A DNA stretch of 28,215 nucleotides from JBOGED01 sp050743625 (lineage in GTDB: Bacteria; Actinomycetota; Nitriliruptoria; Euzebyales; Egibacteraceae). The DNA lies in contig JBOGED010000402.1 of assembly GCA_050743625.1 (NCBI GenBank), forward strand, positions 1-28,215. The letters run 5' to 3'. This document shows positions 1 to 8,610 of this stretch, piece by piece (positions within the stretch are counted from its first letter, which is position 1; the number at the start of each line of letters is the position of its first letter). Under the pieces are notes generated by a model. That model had not been told where the DNA came from, made no database searches, and saw nothing but the letters and a program-made list of their open reading frames with translations. The translations under genes and the position numbers were made by a program.

Positions 1-170
1 CAGGCCGGCCGTAACCCCCTCGCCTCCCCAGAGGGACCGGCCGGGAGCGGCCACGGCGGGTAGCCGCTCGGGTGTCGAGGCCCCGGCCGCCCGCACTGGC
101 ACCTCGAACCCCACCCGACCGCGCCCCGACGGGTGGAAGCTGTCGGGAAGCGCATCCTCACATGAGGAAA

Positions 171-201
171 GCCCCTCGACCTCGCACATGGGTCGAGGGG
201 C
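171..201 (-). terminator. Intrinsic terminator-like hairpin, distal of a tandem pair
   Basis: The arms gcccctcgac (171-180) and gtcgaggggc (192-201) are perfectly complementary over 10 bp with an 11-base loop. Read on the minus strand, the stem is followed by ttcctc. It lies downstream of the minus-strand glycosyltransferase remnant and behind a second hairpin, so I read the two as tandem terminators. The 170 bases before it hold GC-rich inverted repeats but no gene I can support. Confidence 0.55.
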
Positions 202-221
202 TTCTCACATCCGCGCACACA

Positions 222-264
222 AAGAAGACCCCCTTCGCCCAGTGAAGGACGAAGGGGTTTCTTA
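222..264 (-). terminator. Intrinsic terminator-like hairpin, proximal of a tandem pair
   Basis: Near-complementary arms (aagaagacccccttcg and cgaaggggtttctt) flank a short loop. On the minus strand the stem is followed by cttcttt, a fair U-rich tail. The TAA stop of the glycosyltransferase remnant (262-264) lies at the edge of the stem, which is the expected place for a terminator. Confidence 0.6.
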
Positions 265-690
265 CATTGCGCCGAGGCGCTCAATGTCTGCGAGGCAGCG
301 TATCACGCGCCGCCCAGGCGTTCTTTCAGCGCGCGGACGGCTTCTCGTGGGGGCTGTCGGCTCGTCCTCATTCGGCGGTCGCCCTACGTTCTCCATCACC
401 GCTGCGCCCCCTTGATGTAGCCACCGCTTCAGATATTCGATGAGGCGGCGGACGTTGTCTTCGTACGCGTAGCCGTCGCTCATGGACGCGATGGCTTTTG
501 TCTTCATGGCTTTGCGGGCTTGTTGCGAGCTGGTGACGGCCCGTTCAAGTGCGCTAGCCAGCGAGGTCGTGGAGCTGGATCGAACCGAAGCCGGTCGTTT
601 CGTGGATGACGGTCTCTGGTAGGCCGCCGGCGGTGCTGGCGACGACGGCGCCTTGGAAGCGGGATGGGTGCGCACTCCATGGTGACCGTG
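262..690 (-). pseudogene. Glycosyltransferase (GT4-like) C-terminal remnant, frameshifted
   Basis: On the minus strand, starting near 685, one frame reads PSRFQGAVVAST followed by AGGLPETVIHETTGFGS and stops soon after. This is the donor-sugar-binding signature of GT-B glycosyltransferases of family GT4 (usually PSxxEPFGxxxxEAMACGTPVVAS then GGxPE and G.TG). The EAMACGTP portion is missing, so there is an internal deletion. The sequence then resumes in another frame as ALERAVTSSQQARKAMKTKA and DGYAYEDNVRRLIEYLKRWL, matching the helical end of such enzymes. A Pro/Arg-rich tail runs to the stop at 262. The N-terminal domain is absent. It is a dead fragment; the family assignment is fairly safe and the substrate unknown. 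Confidence 0.7.
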
Positions 691-705
691 CTAGCGGCCG
701 CTAGC
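690..705. repeat. 16-bp perfect palindrome GCTAGCGGCCGCTAGC
   Basis: The sequence is a perfect palindrome at the junction between the TPR-gene stop codon (701-703, minus strand) and the 5' edge of the glycosyltransferase remnant. It could be a recombination scar, a short terminator stem or chance. Confidence 0.5.
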
Positions 706-2715
706 CGAAGGACGTCACGACAAAGAAGCAGTTTGAGTATTCCGTACCACTCTCCAAGCTCCACGTCCCGGAGTAGGGAGTGACACTTCCGTCGGATATT
801 GATTGCACGACTACGTCATACGTGCCCGGAGGCAAGCGGACGCTGATCGTGGGCTTTGACGCCGGCGCACACGAGGACGGCCCAAGGAATGAGGGATAAT
901 AGCTGCAGGTCGGGCAGGGCGGGACGGTCTCTGCCCGAGCGTTTGGGCCACTTACCAGGACTTCCAGAGTGTCGGGGGAGTCGTTGATGATCTCGACGAT
1001 GACACTACCCGACGGAGCGCTTCCTACCGCCTGCGGCGGTGGTAGCTCACCAGTGGATCCTTGCTTGATGTTGGCTACCTTTGCGGCGATCAGGGTAGGC
1101 TCTGCTTGACCCACAAGCGGACTCGTGGGATACGTGTCGGTCAGCCGTTGGAGATGTTCGATGGCGCCAAGGTGGTCGCCACTGTTGTGTTCCTCCACCC
1201 CGCATTCATAGAGGGCCTGTGGCATGACCCCCTGCGCCGACGTCACAATCGGTGCCGCCTGCTCACCGGGCAAGGAGAAGAACGAGTCGAGAATTGGCAC
1301 GACGCCGCAAGAGTTGCCTTGTCCGAGTGGGGCTATCGCCGTGTCGTAAAGAGCCGTGAGCCCCTGGACCGCTTGCTCAGCCGCGGCGCTATCCCCATAG
1401 TCGCGCAAGACGACCGCGTACTGCTCGATAGCCTGACTGGACTGACCTTGCTGGCGGAGCTGTGCTCCCCAGGCCAGGTGGGTTTCGGCCAGATTCTGCC
1501 GAGATGCGGTCAGCAGCAGGCCAGCGGGATAGGTCTGTTGGTATTCCTGGTAGTGCGCGACCGCTGCCGCAAAATCATTACTGGATTGCGCTCGTTCGGC
1601 GGCCAGGAAGACCTCGCATTCCACCGGTCGCCACCGAGGGGAGCAGCGTCAGCTCATAGGTTGAAGTGACACGCTGGTACTGGTCCACGGCCGCGCCGCA
1701 GTCACCCCCTTCGTGGTCGGTAAGTCCACGCTCAAACGTGCGCGCCCCCGCGGTGCGATACAGCCCGAACGCCACGACGACAGTGGCCAGGAGCACTCCG
1801 GCGGCGACGAATGGTGCGGGCGATTCCGCGGGGACGACGGGGTCGTGAGTGAGACGGTCAGCTTGACGCTTTCCGTCGACGGCCATCCATGCCACCCACA
1901 CCGCAAAGATTGCCGTCCACAGCGCGGGGCGCCGCGACGCGTCGAGGGACAAGGCGAGGAAGATCAGCGCGACGGTGAGGACCAGATGGCGGACCGCGCG
2001 CCGCCAATACCGGAGAAAGACGTACCCGGCGCTCACGCCACTGAGGTTGAGTAGCGCGGCCTCAAGCGCGACGCGCGAGAGCGAAAGGGGTCCTGGACGC
2101 GGTGGTGACGGCGCGCGTTGCTGGCCCGCAACAACGCGCTCGTGGGTCGGGGGAGTGCGTGGCTGAGCTGCCAAGCTCTGCGCCTGACCTTGCCGCTGCC
2201 GCAGGAGCGCGAGGCTGTTCGCGGCCCAGGGCGCAAATTTCTCGTGGCCGGAGTCGATGATCGTGCGGTACACAGGTTCGGCGTCCGCGACGCGGCCCTG
2301 CCTCTCCAACAACTTGGCAAGATTGTAGGCGGCATGGGGGACCCATTCGATATGTCCCGAGCCCATCGCCTTGCGATATGCGGCCTCGGCCTCTTGCGCG
2401 CGTTCCGGCTGCTGTTCCAGCATAAATCCCAGATCGATCGCGGCTCGCGGCGCGCGCGAAGGCGGTCTCAGCGTCGTGAGCGCGGCCTTGCCTGTTGAGC
2501 AGCTTTCCGAGGTTGGACGCCGCGTGTGGCGCCCACTGCTGATGGCCGGAGTCTATTGCGCTGCGATATGCGGCCTCGGCCTCTTGCGCGCGATCTGGCT
2601 GCTGTTCCAGCATAAATCCCAGATTGATCGCGGCGCGCGGCGCCCACTCAGGATGACCGTCGGTGATCGTCTGCCGAAGCTGGGCCTCAGTCTCGTCCGG
2701 CGGACGCTGTCCCAA
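701..2715 (-). pseudogene. TPR-repeat membrane protein, broken by two frameshifts
   Basis: Three minus-strand reading frames join into one protein of about 670 residues. Part 1 (from a TTG near 2715 to about 2457) and part 2 (about 2440 to 1625) carry TPR-like repeats such as WAPRAAINLGFMLEQQPDRA and GHIEWVPHAAYNLAKLLERQ. Part 2 then has several hydrophobic segments (GYVFLRYWRRAV, VALIFLALSL, AIFAVWVAWMAV, FVAAGVLLATVVVAFGLY) and ends in a second TPR region. Part 3 (about 1624 to 701) continues that region (ECEVFLAAERAQSSNDFAAA) and finishes in a Ser/Pro/Cys-rich beta-type domain with CPTC. The first break, near 2455, also loses about half a repeat, which fits recombination between near-identical repeats. 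The second, near 1625, is a simple shift. Its role is unknown. If intact it would display soluble TPR domains on both sides of the membrane. Confidence 0.65.
2373..2640. repeat. Near-identical DNA repeat within the TPR gene, 190-bp spacing
   Basis: The block beginning gcgatatgcggcctcggcct at 2373 recurs almost unchanged at 2563, continuing for about 70 bases with a few substitutions (gttccggc against atctggct). It encodes the LGFMLEQQP.RAQEAEAAYR part of the repeat. The 190-base spacing is not a multiple of three, so the copies are in different frames, consistent with the deletion/frameshift between them. Confidence 0.75.
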
Positions 2716-2876
2716 ATGAGCTCACCCTTCCTCAAGCCGTATGGCCGCGACGGCGTAAAAAGACCATATCGCGATCCAGTTTGAGTCGGAGGCGCCGCGT
2801 GCCATTGTGCAGGTTAATGCCGGTATTCCGGCCTCACTCTGCACAGCGGCAGTAGGGGAAGGGAGGCGGGAGTTGG

Positions 2877-3149
2877 CTAGTCGCGGCCGTCGGCCTCGGC
2901 CTGGGCCACCATGCGAACGCCTCGGAGGGTCTGGATCGCGATCGCCTGGTCAACGATCTGGTCGGCCAGACTTCTGATCTCCTCGATGGGCAGTGACGCG
3001 TCGGGATGGACTCGAAGCGAGGCGGAGAGGTCGTTCAGTTGGGTGGCCAATCCGCGGGCCGCGCAGATGAGCCGCTCACGCTTATAGGTGAGCGCCTCGG
3101 CGATCCAATCCAGCGCGCCGGTATATGCGGTGATTGCCGCTTCCGACAT
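2877..3149 (-). CDS. Small hypothetical protein, 90 residues, all-helical
   Basis: The chosen start (ATG, 3147-3149) gives MSEAAITAYTGALDW and is preceded by aagaaaggcgag, a good ribosome binding site. An upstream in-frame start at 3185 would add 12 residues lacking such a site. The protein looks fully helical and acidic, with no Cys pair, signal peptide or membrane segment. Heptad-like stretches (ALDWIAEALTYKRERLICAA and IEEIRSLADQIVDQAIAIQT) suggest a helical bundle or dimer. I do not recognise the family. The gene stands alone, transcribed away from the LuxR-type regulator. Confidence 0.6.
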   Translation of the reverse strand: MSEAAITAYTGALDWIAEALTYKRERLICAARGLATQLNDLSASLRVHPDASLPIEEIRSLADQIVDQAIAIQTLRGVRMVAQAEADGRD

Positions 3150-3741
3150 GTCAACTCGCCTTTCTTGCCGCGATGACCAGGCCAACCCTCACCTGTCGAG
3201 AGCCACCCAGAGGCATTCGCTCTCGTCATCAGGACACGACCCGGCGTTGGCCGCTTGAGTGTGGGGGGCTGACCGGTGCCCTCTGTTGCCCGCGATACAG
3301 CGGACACCGGTCGCCCTCCCTTCCCCGCTCGGGGGTCTGCGGTCCCTGGTCCGCCAGCCATTGCGTCCAGGACTCGCCGGTGCAGCATCGTTGAGACCGT
3401 TGCGGGCGCGCTGTCCTCCGGTGACAGGCACGTGTTCTCATCGAGATCGAGGCTTTGCGTCGCAAAGCCCCCACAACGTCTCCACGGGTGCTCCATTCGG
3501 ATGCGTGCCCTAGCATCCTCCATAGGGACAGGCCGGATCATCAGCCAGGGTGGCCTATTTCGAGCTGCGGGAGGCGTATATCCTTTGGTGGAGTGCACCA
3601 CGGCAGTTCTTCGTGGGAGGTGTCGCCTCTGACCAGCGGGAACGTCGCGAACGTCACGAACTGGACCCTATCGCCGGGTATTGAGGTGGGTGCGGTCCAG
3701 GCTCGAAGCTCCGCTCGCCCCCGTCCGAGGAGGATCGGCCC
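3150..3741. other. Intergenic region with a 19-bp inverted repeat
   Basis: No reading frame here shows convincing coding character or a recognisable motif. The one structured element is GGCTTTGCG-T-CGCAAAGCC at 3451-3469, a perfect 9-bp inverted repeat with a one-base centre and operator-like dimensions. It lies about 270 bp upstream of the LuxR-type gene and 300 bp upstream of the small minus-strand gene, so it could serve either. Confidence 0.4.
3728..3735 (+). promoter_or_regulatory. Shine-Dalgarno fixing a TTG start
   Basis: GAGGAGGA ends six bases before the TTG at 3742, an almost ideal ribosome binding site. This supports the rare start codon over any later ATG of the LuxR-type gene. 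Confidence 0.7.
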
Positions 3742-6528
3742 TTGAGCGAGGCGTCGGAATGCGTGGTCGGCGACCTGCCCGCGCCATTCAGCAGCTTTGT
3801 CGGGCGGGTTCAAGAGATGGCCGAGGTCAGCGAGTTGTTGATCACCGCCCGCCTCGTGACCCTGACCGGGCCCCCAGGGGTCGGCAAGACCCGCCTCGCG
3901 CTCCGCGTCGCCGCCGACCTCGCGAAGGACTATTCGGACGGAGCCTGGCTTGTGGAGCTCGCGTCACGGACGGATCCTGCGGGGGTCCCTCAGGCGGTGG
4001 CCTCGGTCCTCCAGGTTCGTGAGCAGCTCGGACAGCCGATGACCGACACCTTGGTCAGCCATCTGCGGAGCAGGACCATGCTCCTCGTCCTCGACAACTG
4101 CGAGCATCTGATCGGGGCCGCCGCGAAGCTGGCCGATGCCTTGCTGAAGACGTGCCCAAACCTCCGTATTCTTGCCACTAGTCGAGAATCGCTGAATTTG
4201 ACTGGCGAGATCGCGTGGCCAGTTCCGCCGTTGTCAGTTCCGCCCATCGTCGAGAAGCCAAGGCCTGAGGCGCTGCTTTCGTACGAGGCGGTGAGCCTCT
4301 TCTGCGATCGGGCAAAGGCCACGCAGCCGGCGTCTACCCTCACGGTCGCCGCGGCCCCCGCCGTTGGCGAGATCTGCCGGCGGCTGGAGGGCATTCCCCT
4401 CGCCATCGAGCTGGCCGCCGCCCGGATGGGGGTGCTCTCGCCCGCACAGATCGCGGCGCGCCTCGACGACTGCTTCAGCCTGCTCAGCCAGGGGAGTCGC
4501 ACGGCTCCCAGCCGCCATCGCACGCTGCTGGCGGCCCTCGAGTGGAGCCATGACCTGCTCCCCGACGCCGAGCGGGTGCTGTTGCGGCGGCTGTCGGTGT
4601 TCGCGGGAGGATGCACGCTCGAGGCCGCCGAGGAGGTGTGTGCGGCGGGAGGCATTGCCCGCAACCAGGTCTTTGACCTGCTCGCACAGCTGGCGGGCAA
4701 GTCGCTTGTCCTGGTCGAGAGCCGGGGGCATTCGGTCCGCTACCGGCTGCTGCAAACCATCCGTCAGTACGGCAGGGACAGGCTCGCCGACCATGGTGAG
4801 GAGCGCGAGGTCCGGACCGCGCATGCCGTCTGGTGCGCCACGATGGCGGAGCAGGCCGAACCCGCGCTGTCCGGAGCCTCGCAAGCGGCGTGGTTGGAGC
4901 GGCTGGAGGTCGAGCGTACGAACTTCCAGGCCGCCCTTGAATGGACCCTCACCGAGCGACAGACCGAGCTGAGCCTGCGACTAGCAGGGGCCTTAAGCCT
5001 GTTCTGGTTGACCCGTGGCCACCTCACCGAGGGGCGCCAGTGGCTGAGGCAGGTGTTGTTGGCGGGCGCGGCTGGGCCATCGTCGCTGCGTGCGAAGGCC
5101 TTGTGGGGGTTCGGCCTGCTCTCCTCTCTGGCTGGCGACTTCGTGTCCGCCCTCACCGCCGGGGACGAGAGCCTGACCCTCGCGCAACAGTCGGGGGACA
5201 CGCAGGGAAGGGCTCGGGCTCTGCATCTGCTCGGAACCATGCGGACCATCGAAGATCCCGCCTTGGCCCGCCCCCTGCTGGAGGAGAGCATCACCTTGGC
5301 TCGGGAGTCGGGCGACGCCTGGTGCCTGGCAGGCGCACTTACCTACCTCGGCTGGGCCGAGACCTTCCAGGGCAACTTTGCCGCCGGGCGCGCGCCCCTG
5401 GAAGAGGGTGTCCGTGTCGCGCGCTACGCGCAGAGCGAGCAAGGTTTACAGCAGGGACTCCTCGGGCTGGGGTACGGCGCGCTTCAGATGGGAGAATACG
5501 CGCGGGCGGAGGCGACGCTGGAGGGGGGTCTCGCGGTTGCCCGGGCGTTGGGGGACCCGTTCTGGACGGCCGTCGGCATCATCTACCTCGGGGACCTCGC
5601 GGGTGCCGAGGGAGATTATGCGAAGGCACGGGCGCTGATGGAGGAGGCGGTGGCGTTCGCTCGCGCGACCGGCTCCTCTGCCCTTCTGGGATTTGCGCTG
5701 AGCTTTCATGGAAGGGTGGCGCTGGAGGCTGGCGACGTGGCTGGCGCCCATCCGCTGTTCGAGGAGTGCCTGTCTCTACCCCGGCAGATGGGGCACAAGG
5801 GAAATATTGCCATCGCATTCTTCGGCCTGGGGCGAGTCTGCCATGCGCTCGGCGACTCCAGGGCAGCCCTTGCCTTTCTCGAGGAGTCGCTGGTCGTCGC
5901 CCGTACGAGTCACGACAAGCTGGTGATCTACCAGTCGCTGTACGAGCTTGCGAGATTTGCCCGCTCACAGGGTGACTACGGGCGAGCCAAAGCCCTGCAC
6001 CACGAGGCAATGGCCCTGCAGCCCGAGCTGAGGCACAGGCCCGGCGCGGTCCTGTCATTGGAGGCCCTCGCCGGCCTGGCGGCCGAAGAGCGTCATATCG
6101 AGTATGCGGCTCGGCTCTTGGGGGCGGCGCAGTCCCTTCGGGATCGGATCGGCTTCGTCCGATCGCCCGCGGATCAACCCGGCTATGACGCCGACGTCAC
6201 ATTGGTGCGTGAGGGGCTTTCGCCAGACGAGTTCGACACCGCGTGGGCGGCGGGGGCCGCTCTGTCCGAGGACGAGGCGCTTGCCTATGCGCGCAGAAGC
6301 CGCGGCCCGCGCCGCCGACCGGCGACGGGCTTGGCGAGCCTGACCCCCACCGAGCTCGAGGTTGTGCGGCTGGTCTCCGAGGGTCTCACCAACCCTGAGA
6401 TCGGCGAGCGCTTGTTCATCTCCCGGCGTACGGTGCAGGCTCACCTCTCCCATGTGTTCGCGAAGCTTGAGATCAGCTCACGCAAGGAACTGAGGTCTCA
6501 ACCTCGACCCGACCCCGAGCCCGACTAA
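3742..6528 (+). CDS. Large ATP-binding LuxR-family regulator (NB-ARC-like ATPase, TPR, LuxR HTH)
   Basis: This is a 928-residue one-component regulator. The N-terminal ATPase has Walker A GPPGVGKT (43-50), Walker B LLVLDNCEH (near 114-122), the sensor-like ILATSRESL, and GIPLAIELAAAR, the usual signature of actinobacterial AfsR/NB-ARC-type ATPases. A long helical middle (about 400-800) is built of TPR-like repeats, for example GDYAKARALMEEAVAFAR and GDSRAALAFLEESLVVAR. The C-terminus (867-917) is a LuxR-type helix-turn-helix: LTPTELEVVRLVSEGLTN, then RTVQAHLSHVFAKL. It probably senses a ligand or protein through the TPR region and activates transcription when ATP-bound; the target is unknown. 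The last 11 residues (RSQPRPDPEPD) depart from the usual ending, possibly a shifted 3' end. No partner gene is adjacent. Confidence 0.9.
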   Translation: MSEASECVVGDLPAPFSSFVGRVQEMAEVSELLITARLVTLTGPPGVGKTRLALRVAADLAKDYSDGAWLVELASRTDPAGVPQAVASVLQVREQLGQPMTDTLVSHLRSRTMLLVLDNCEHLIGAAAKLADALLKTCPNLRILATSRESLNLTGEIAWPVPPLSVPPIVEKPRPEALLSYEAVSLFCDRAKATQPASTLTVAAAPAVGEICRRLEGIPLAIELAAARMGVLSPAQIAARLDDCFSLLSQGSRTAPSRHRTLLAALEWSHDLLPDAERVLLRRLSVFAGGCTLEAAEEVCAAGGIARNQVFDLLAQLAGKSLVLVESRGHSVRYRLLQTIRQYGRDRLADHGEEREVRTAHAVWCATMAEQAEPALSGASQAAWLERLEVERTNFQAALEWTLTERQTELSLRLAGALSLFWLTRGHLTEGRQWLRQVLLAGAAGPSSLRAKALWGFGLLSSLAGDFVSALTAGDESLTLAQQSGDTQGRARALHLLGTMRTIEDPALARPLLEESITLARESGDAWCLAGALTYLGWAETFQGNFAAGRAPLEEGVRVARYAQSEQGLQQGLLGLGYGALQMGEYARAEATLEGGLAVARALGDPFWTAVGIIYLGDLAGAEGDYAKARALMEEAVAFARATGSSALLGFALSFHGRVALEAGDVAGAHPLFEECLSLPRQMGHKGNIAIAFFGLGRVCHALGDSRAALAFLEESLVVARTSHDKLVIYQSLYELARFARSQGDYGRAKALHHEAMALQPELRHRPGAVLSLEALAGLAAEERHIEYAARLLGAAQSLRDRIGFVRSPADQPGYDADVTLVREGLSPDEFDTAWAAGAALSEDEALAYARRSRGPRRRPATGLASLTPTELEVVRLVSEGLTNPEIGERLFISRRTVQAHLSHVFAKLEISSRKELRSQPRPDPEPD

Positions 6529-6894
6529 CGACGTGAGCGCGCCGCATCCGTCGACCCGGACCCGGATTGGGCCGTATGTAACCTGGATCTGCTCGAGCGG
6601 GCTACGGATAGTCGATAAGGCCGGACGCTGCGTGTGATATTTATGTGATCGCCCAGGCGATTGACCACCGACTATTGCACTCGTGGGCAAGTGTCTGCTT
6701 TGGTAGCACACTTCTCATTGGATTCGGGGCTGCTGAGCTGCTACGTTAGGCCAAAGTGTGAGACTTGCCGTCCCTTAGCGACGGGTGAACATGACGTAAG
6801 CGGGAGCGGGAACAGCGGAAATGGCAATGGACCTAAGAACATGCCCAGGACCCTCGATGCGTCTCATTCCTTGCGACCTGCGGGTGTGAACGCG

Positions 6895-8310
6895 ATGGGC
6901 GACAGTCCAGTTATGGTGAGCTTCGACCCGAACAGGCGAGTATGGGCCACTCGCGCGCAATCAATCGTTGGGCTCGTCGATCCTCCGCCACTGGACGGGG
7001 AGCTGCTTATCGACAAGGCGTCCTGTGCCGCCGCCGCCGCCGACTTCGGTCATATCGTTCACCGAGAGCCGGAGGCGGTGCTCCGGCCGGGCTCCCACGC
7101 GGACATCGCCGCGATGGTGCGGTTTTGTGACTGCCATCGCATCCCGGTAGCCGCGCGGGGACAGGGCCACTCGACCTACGGTCAGGCGCAGGCCCCGGGC
7201 GGTCTCGTCATCGACATGAGCCTGCTCGACACCGTCCATCACGTTGGCGAGGATCATGCCGTGGTTGATGCGGGCACGCGATGGAGCTCCCTGCTGGCGG
7301 CAACCCTTGCCCGTGGCTTGACCCCACCAGTGCTCACCGACTACCTCGAGCTCTCGGTCGGCGGCACGTTAACGGTCGGCGGGATCGGGGGAGCTTCCGG
7401 TCGGTACGGCGCGCAGGCTGACAATGTGCGGGAGCTCGAGGTCGTCACCGCCAGCGGGAGGCGGGAAACCTGCTCACCCACGCGCGAGCGCGGTCTGTTC
7501 GAGTCCGTGCTCAGCGGGTTGGGCCAATGTGCCATTATTGTCCGGGCTACCGTACGGCTCCTGCCAGCTCCCGCCAGCGCGCGCAGGTACAAGTTGTACT
7601 ACCGCGATCTCAGCACCCTCACGGCTGACCAGCGCCGCGTGCTCGCCGACGGACGCTTCGGTTACGTCGAAGGCCAGGTGTATGCCGACCCGAGCGGTGG
7701 GTGGGGGTACATGTTGGATGCCGCGGCGTTCTTTACCCCGCCGAGCCCACCTGACGACGCGGCGCGGCTCCAGGACTTGCGGTACGAGCGTGGCAGCGAG
7801 GAGATCGTCGACCTTTCCTATTCGGACTTCCTGGACCGCCTCGCTCCCTCGGTCGCGTATCTAAAATCCACAGGCGAGTGGCACCACCCTCATCCGTGGT
7901 TAAACGTCTTCTTACCAGATTCGTCAACCGACGCGTTCGTGCATGGTGTCCTGGGGACCCTCACCCCCGAAGACATCGGTCCCACCGGGGTTGTGCTGCT
8001 GTACCCGATCAAGCGGGAGCGCCTCTGCACGCCGCTGTTGCGAGTGCCTGACGAGCCCGTCATCTTTCTGTTCACCCTGTTGCGCACTGCCCTGCCAGAG
8101 CCCCTTGCGGTCGCCAACATGACGGGGAGTAACCGGATGCTCTACGATCGGGCCCGTACCGTTGGTGGCACGGCGTATCCTGTTGGCACAATTCCCTTTA
8201 CGCACGAGGATTGGCAGGATCACTTTGGCGCCGCGTGGACAATGTTGTCAGAGGCGAAACGTCATTACGATCCCCGTATGGTGCTGACGCCTGGTCAGGG
8301 CATCTTTTAG
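6895..8310 (+). CDS. Cytokinin dehydrogenase-like FAD oxidoreductase
   Basis: The enzyme is a VAO/PCMH-type flavoprotein, 471 residues from this start. It resembles plant cytokinin oxidase/dehydrogenase along its length: ARGQGHSTYGQAQAPGG, LTDYLELSVGGTLTVGGIGG, NVRELEVVTASG, the substrate-domain stretch YPIKRERL, and the closing YDPRMVLTPGQGIF. H92 in the GHS motif matches the His that binds FAD covalently in maize CKX1. D149 in TDYL matches its catalytic Asp, and E259 in YVEG a conserved active-site Glu. The known reaction is oxidative removal of the isoprenoid side chain of cytokinins. No secretion signal is evident from this start. Start choice is uncertain: ATG 6913, ATG 6841 and TTG 6661 are in frame, and none has a strong ribosome binding site. 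It is monocistronic, with no cytokinin synthesis gene nearby, so another isoprenoid-amine substrate is possible. Confidence 0.82.
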   Translation: MGDSPVMVSFDPNRRVWATRAQSIVGLVDPPPLDGELLIDKASCAAAAADFGHIVHREPEAVLRPGSHADIAAMVRFCDCHRIPVAARGQGHSTYGQAQAPGGLVIDMSLLDTVHHVGEDHAVVDAGTRWSSLLAATLARGLTPPVLTDYLELSVGGTLTVGGIGGASGRYGAQADNVRELEVVTASGRRETCSPTRERGLFESVLSGLGQCAIIVRATVRLLPAPASARRYKLYYRDLSTLTADQRRVLADGRFGYVEGQVYADPSGGWGYMLDAAAFFTPPSPPDDAARLQDLRYERGSEEIVDLSYSDFLDRLAPSVAYLKSTGEWHHPHPWLNVFLPDSSTDAFVHGVLGTLTPEDIGPTGVVLLYPIKRERLCTPLLRVPDEPVIFLFTLLRTALPEPLAVANMTGSNRMLYDRARTVGGTAYPVGTIPFTHEDWQDHFGAAWTMLSEAKRHYDPRMVLTPGQGIF

Positions 8311-8400
8311 ATATCTTGTGGCCCGTCGCCGAAATTCCTTTCACGCCGGACCGCACCTGCATCTCGCCTCGCGGCGTTGCTCGTCGGTTACATATGCTCC

Positions 8401-8443
8401 CGATCTGCGCCCTCCTCGGCACAAGCGAGGAGGGCGCAGATCG
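8401..8443. terminator. 18-bp perfect hairpin downstream of the flavoenzyme
   Basis: Arms 8401-8418 and 8426-8443 are perfectly complementary over 18 bp with a 7-base loop (gcacaag). It lies 90 bp after the flavoenzyme stop. There is no U-tract on either side, so it would act as a non-canonical terminator, an mRNA-stabilising structure, or a protein-binding palindrome. Confidence 0.6.
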
Positions 8444-8488
8444 CACCCCGGACATTCAAAGGACCTCGGCGACGGACCACTAGGGGTG

Positions 8489-8547
8489 TGCTCCCCCGAA
8501 CTCCGGCTTAGGGGAGTATGCCCCCCAAAGTTGGAGTTGGGGGAGCG
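8489..8547. repeat. Two tandem imperfect hairpin units of about 29 bp
   Basis: The units tgctcccccgaactccggct.. (from 8489) and tgccccccaaagttggag.. (from 8519) are similar in sequence. Each is itself palindromic at its ends (CTCCCC..GGGGAG and CCCCCCAA..TTGGGGG). The outer arms 8490-8504 and 8533-8546 also pair, with one bulge. Together with the hairpin at 8401 they fill the gene-free stretch 8311-8610. Confidence 0.5.
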
Positions 8548-8610
8548 TGCTACGGCGGTGCTACGTCATAAGGACGAGCCTCGGCGACGTATCCCCGGTA
8601 CGCTTCGCCC

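Noticed and set aside
690..705. Cloning linker because of the NheI/NotI-like palindrome
   Set aside because: There is no vector sequence around it and the flanks are ordinary genomic pseudogenes; a natural palindrome is simpler.
3150..3741. Several open frames of 80-190 codons on both strands
   Set aside because: None has a ribosome binding site, a motif or steady third-position bias; composition is typical of GC-rich noise.
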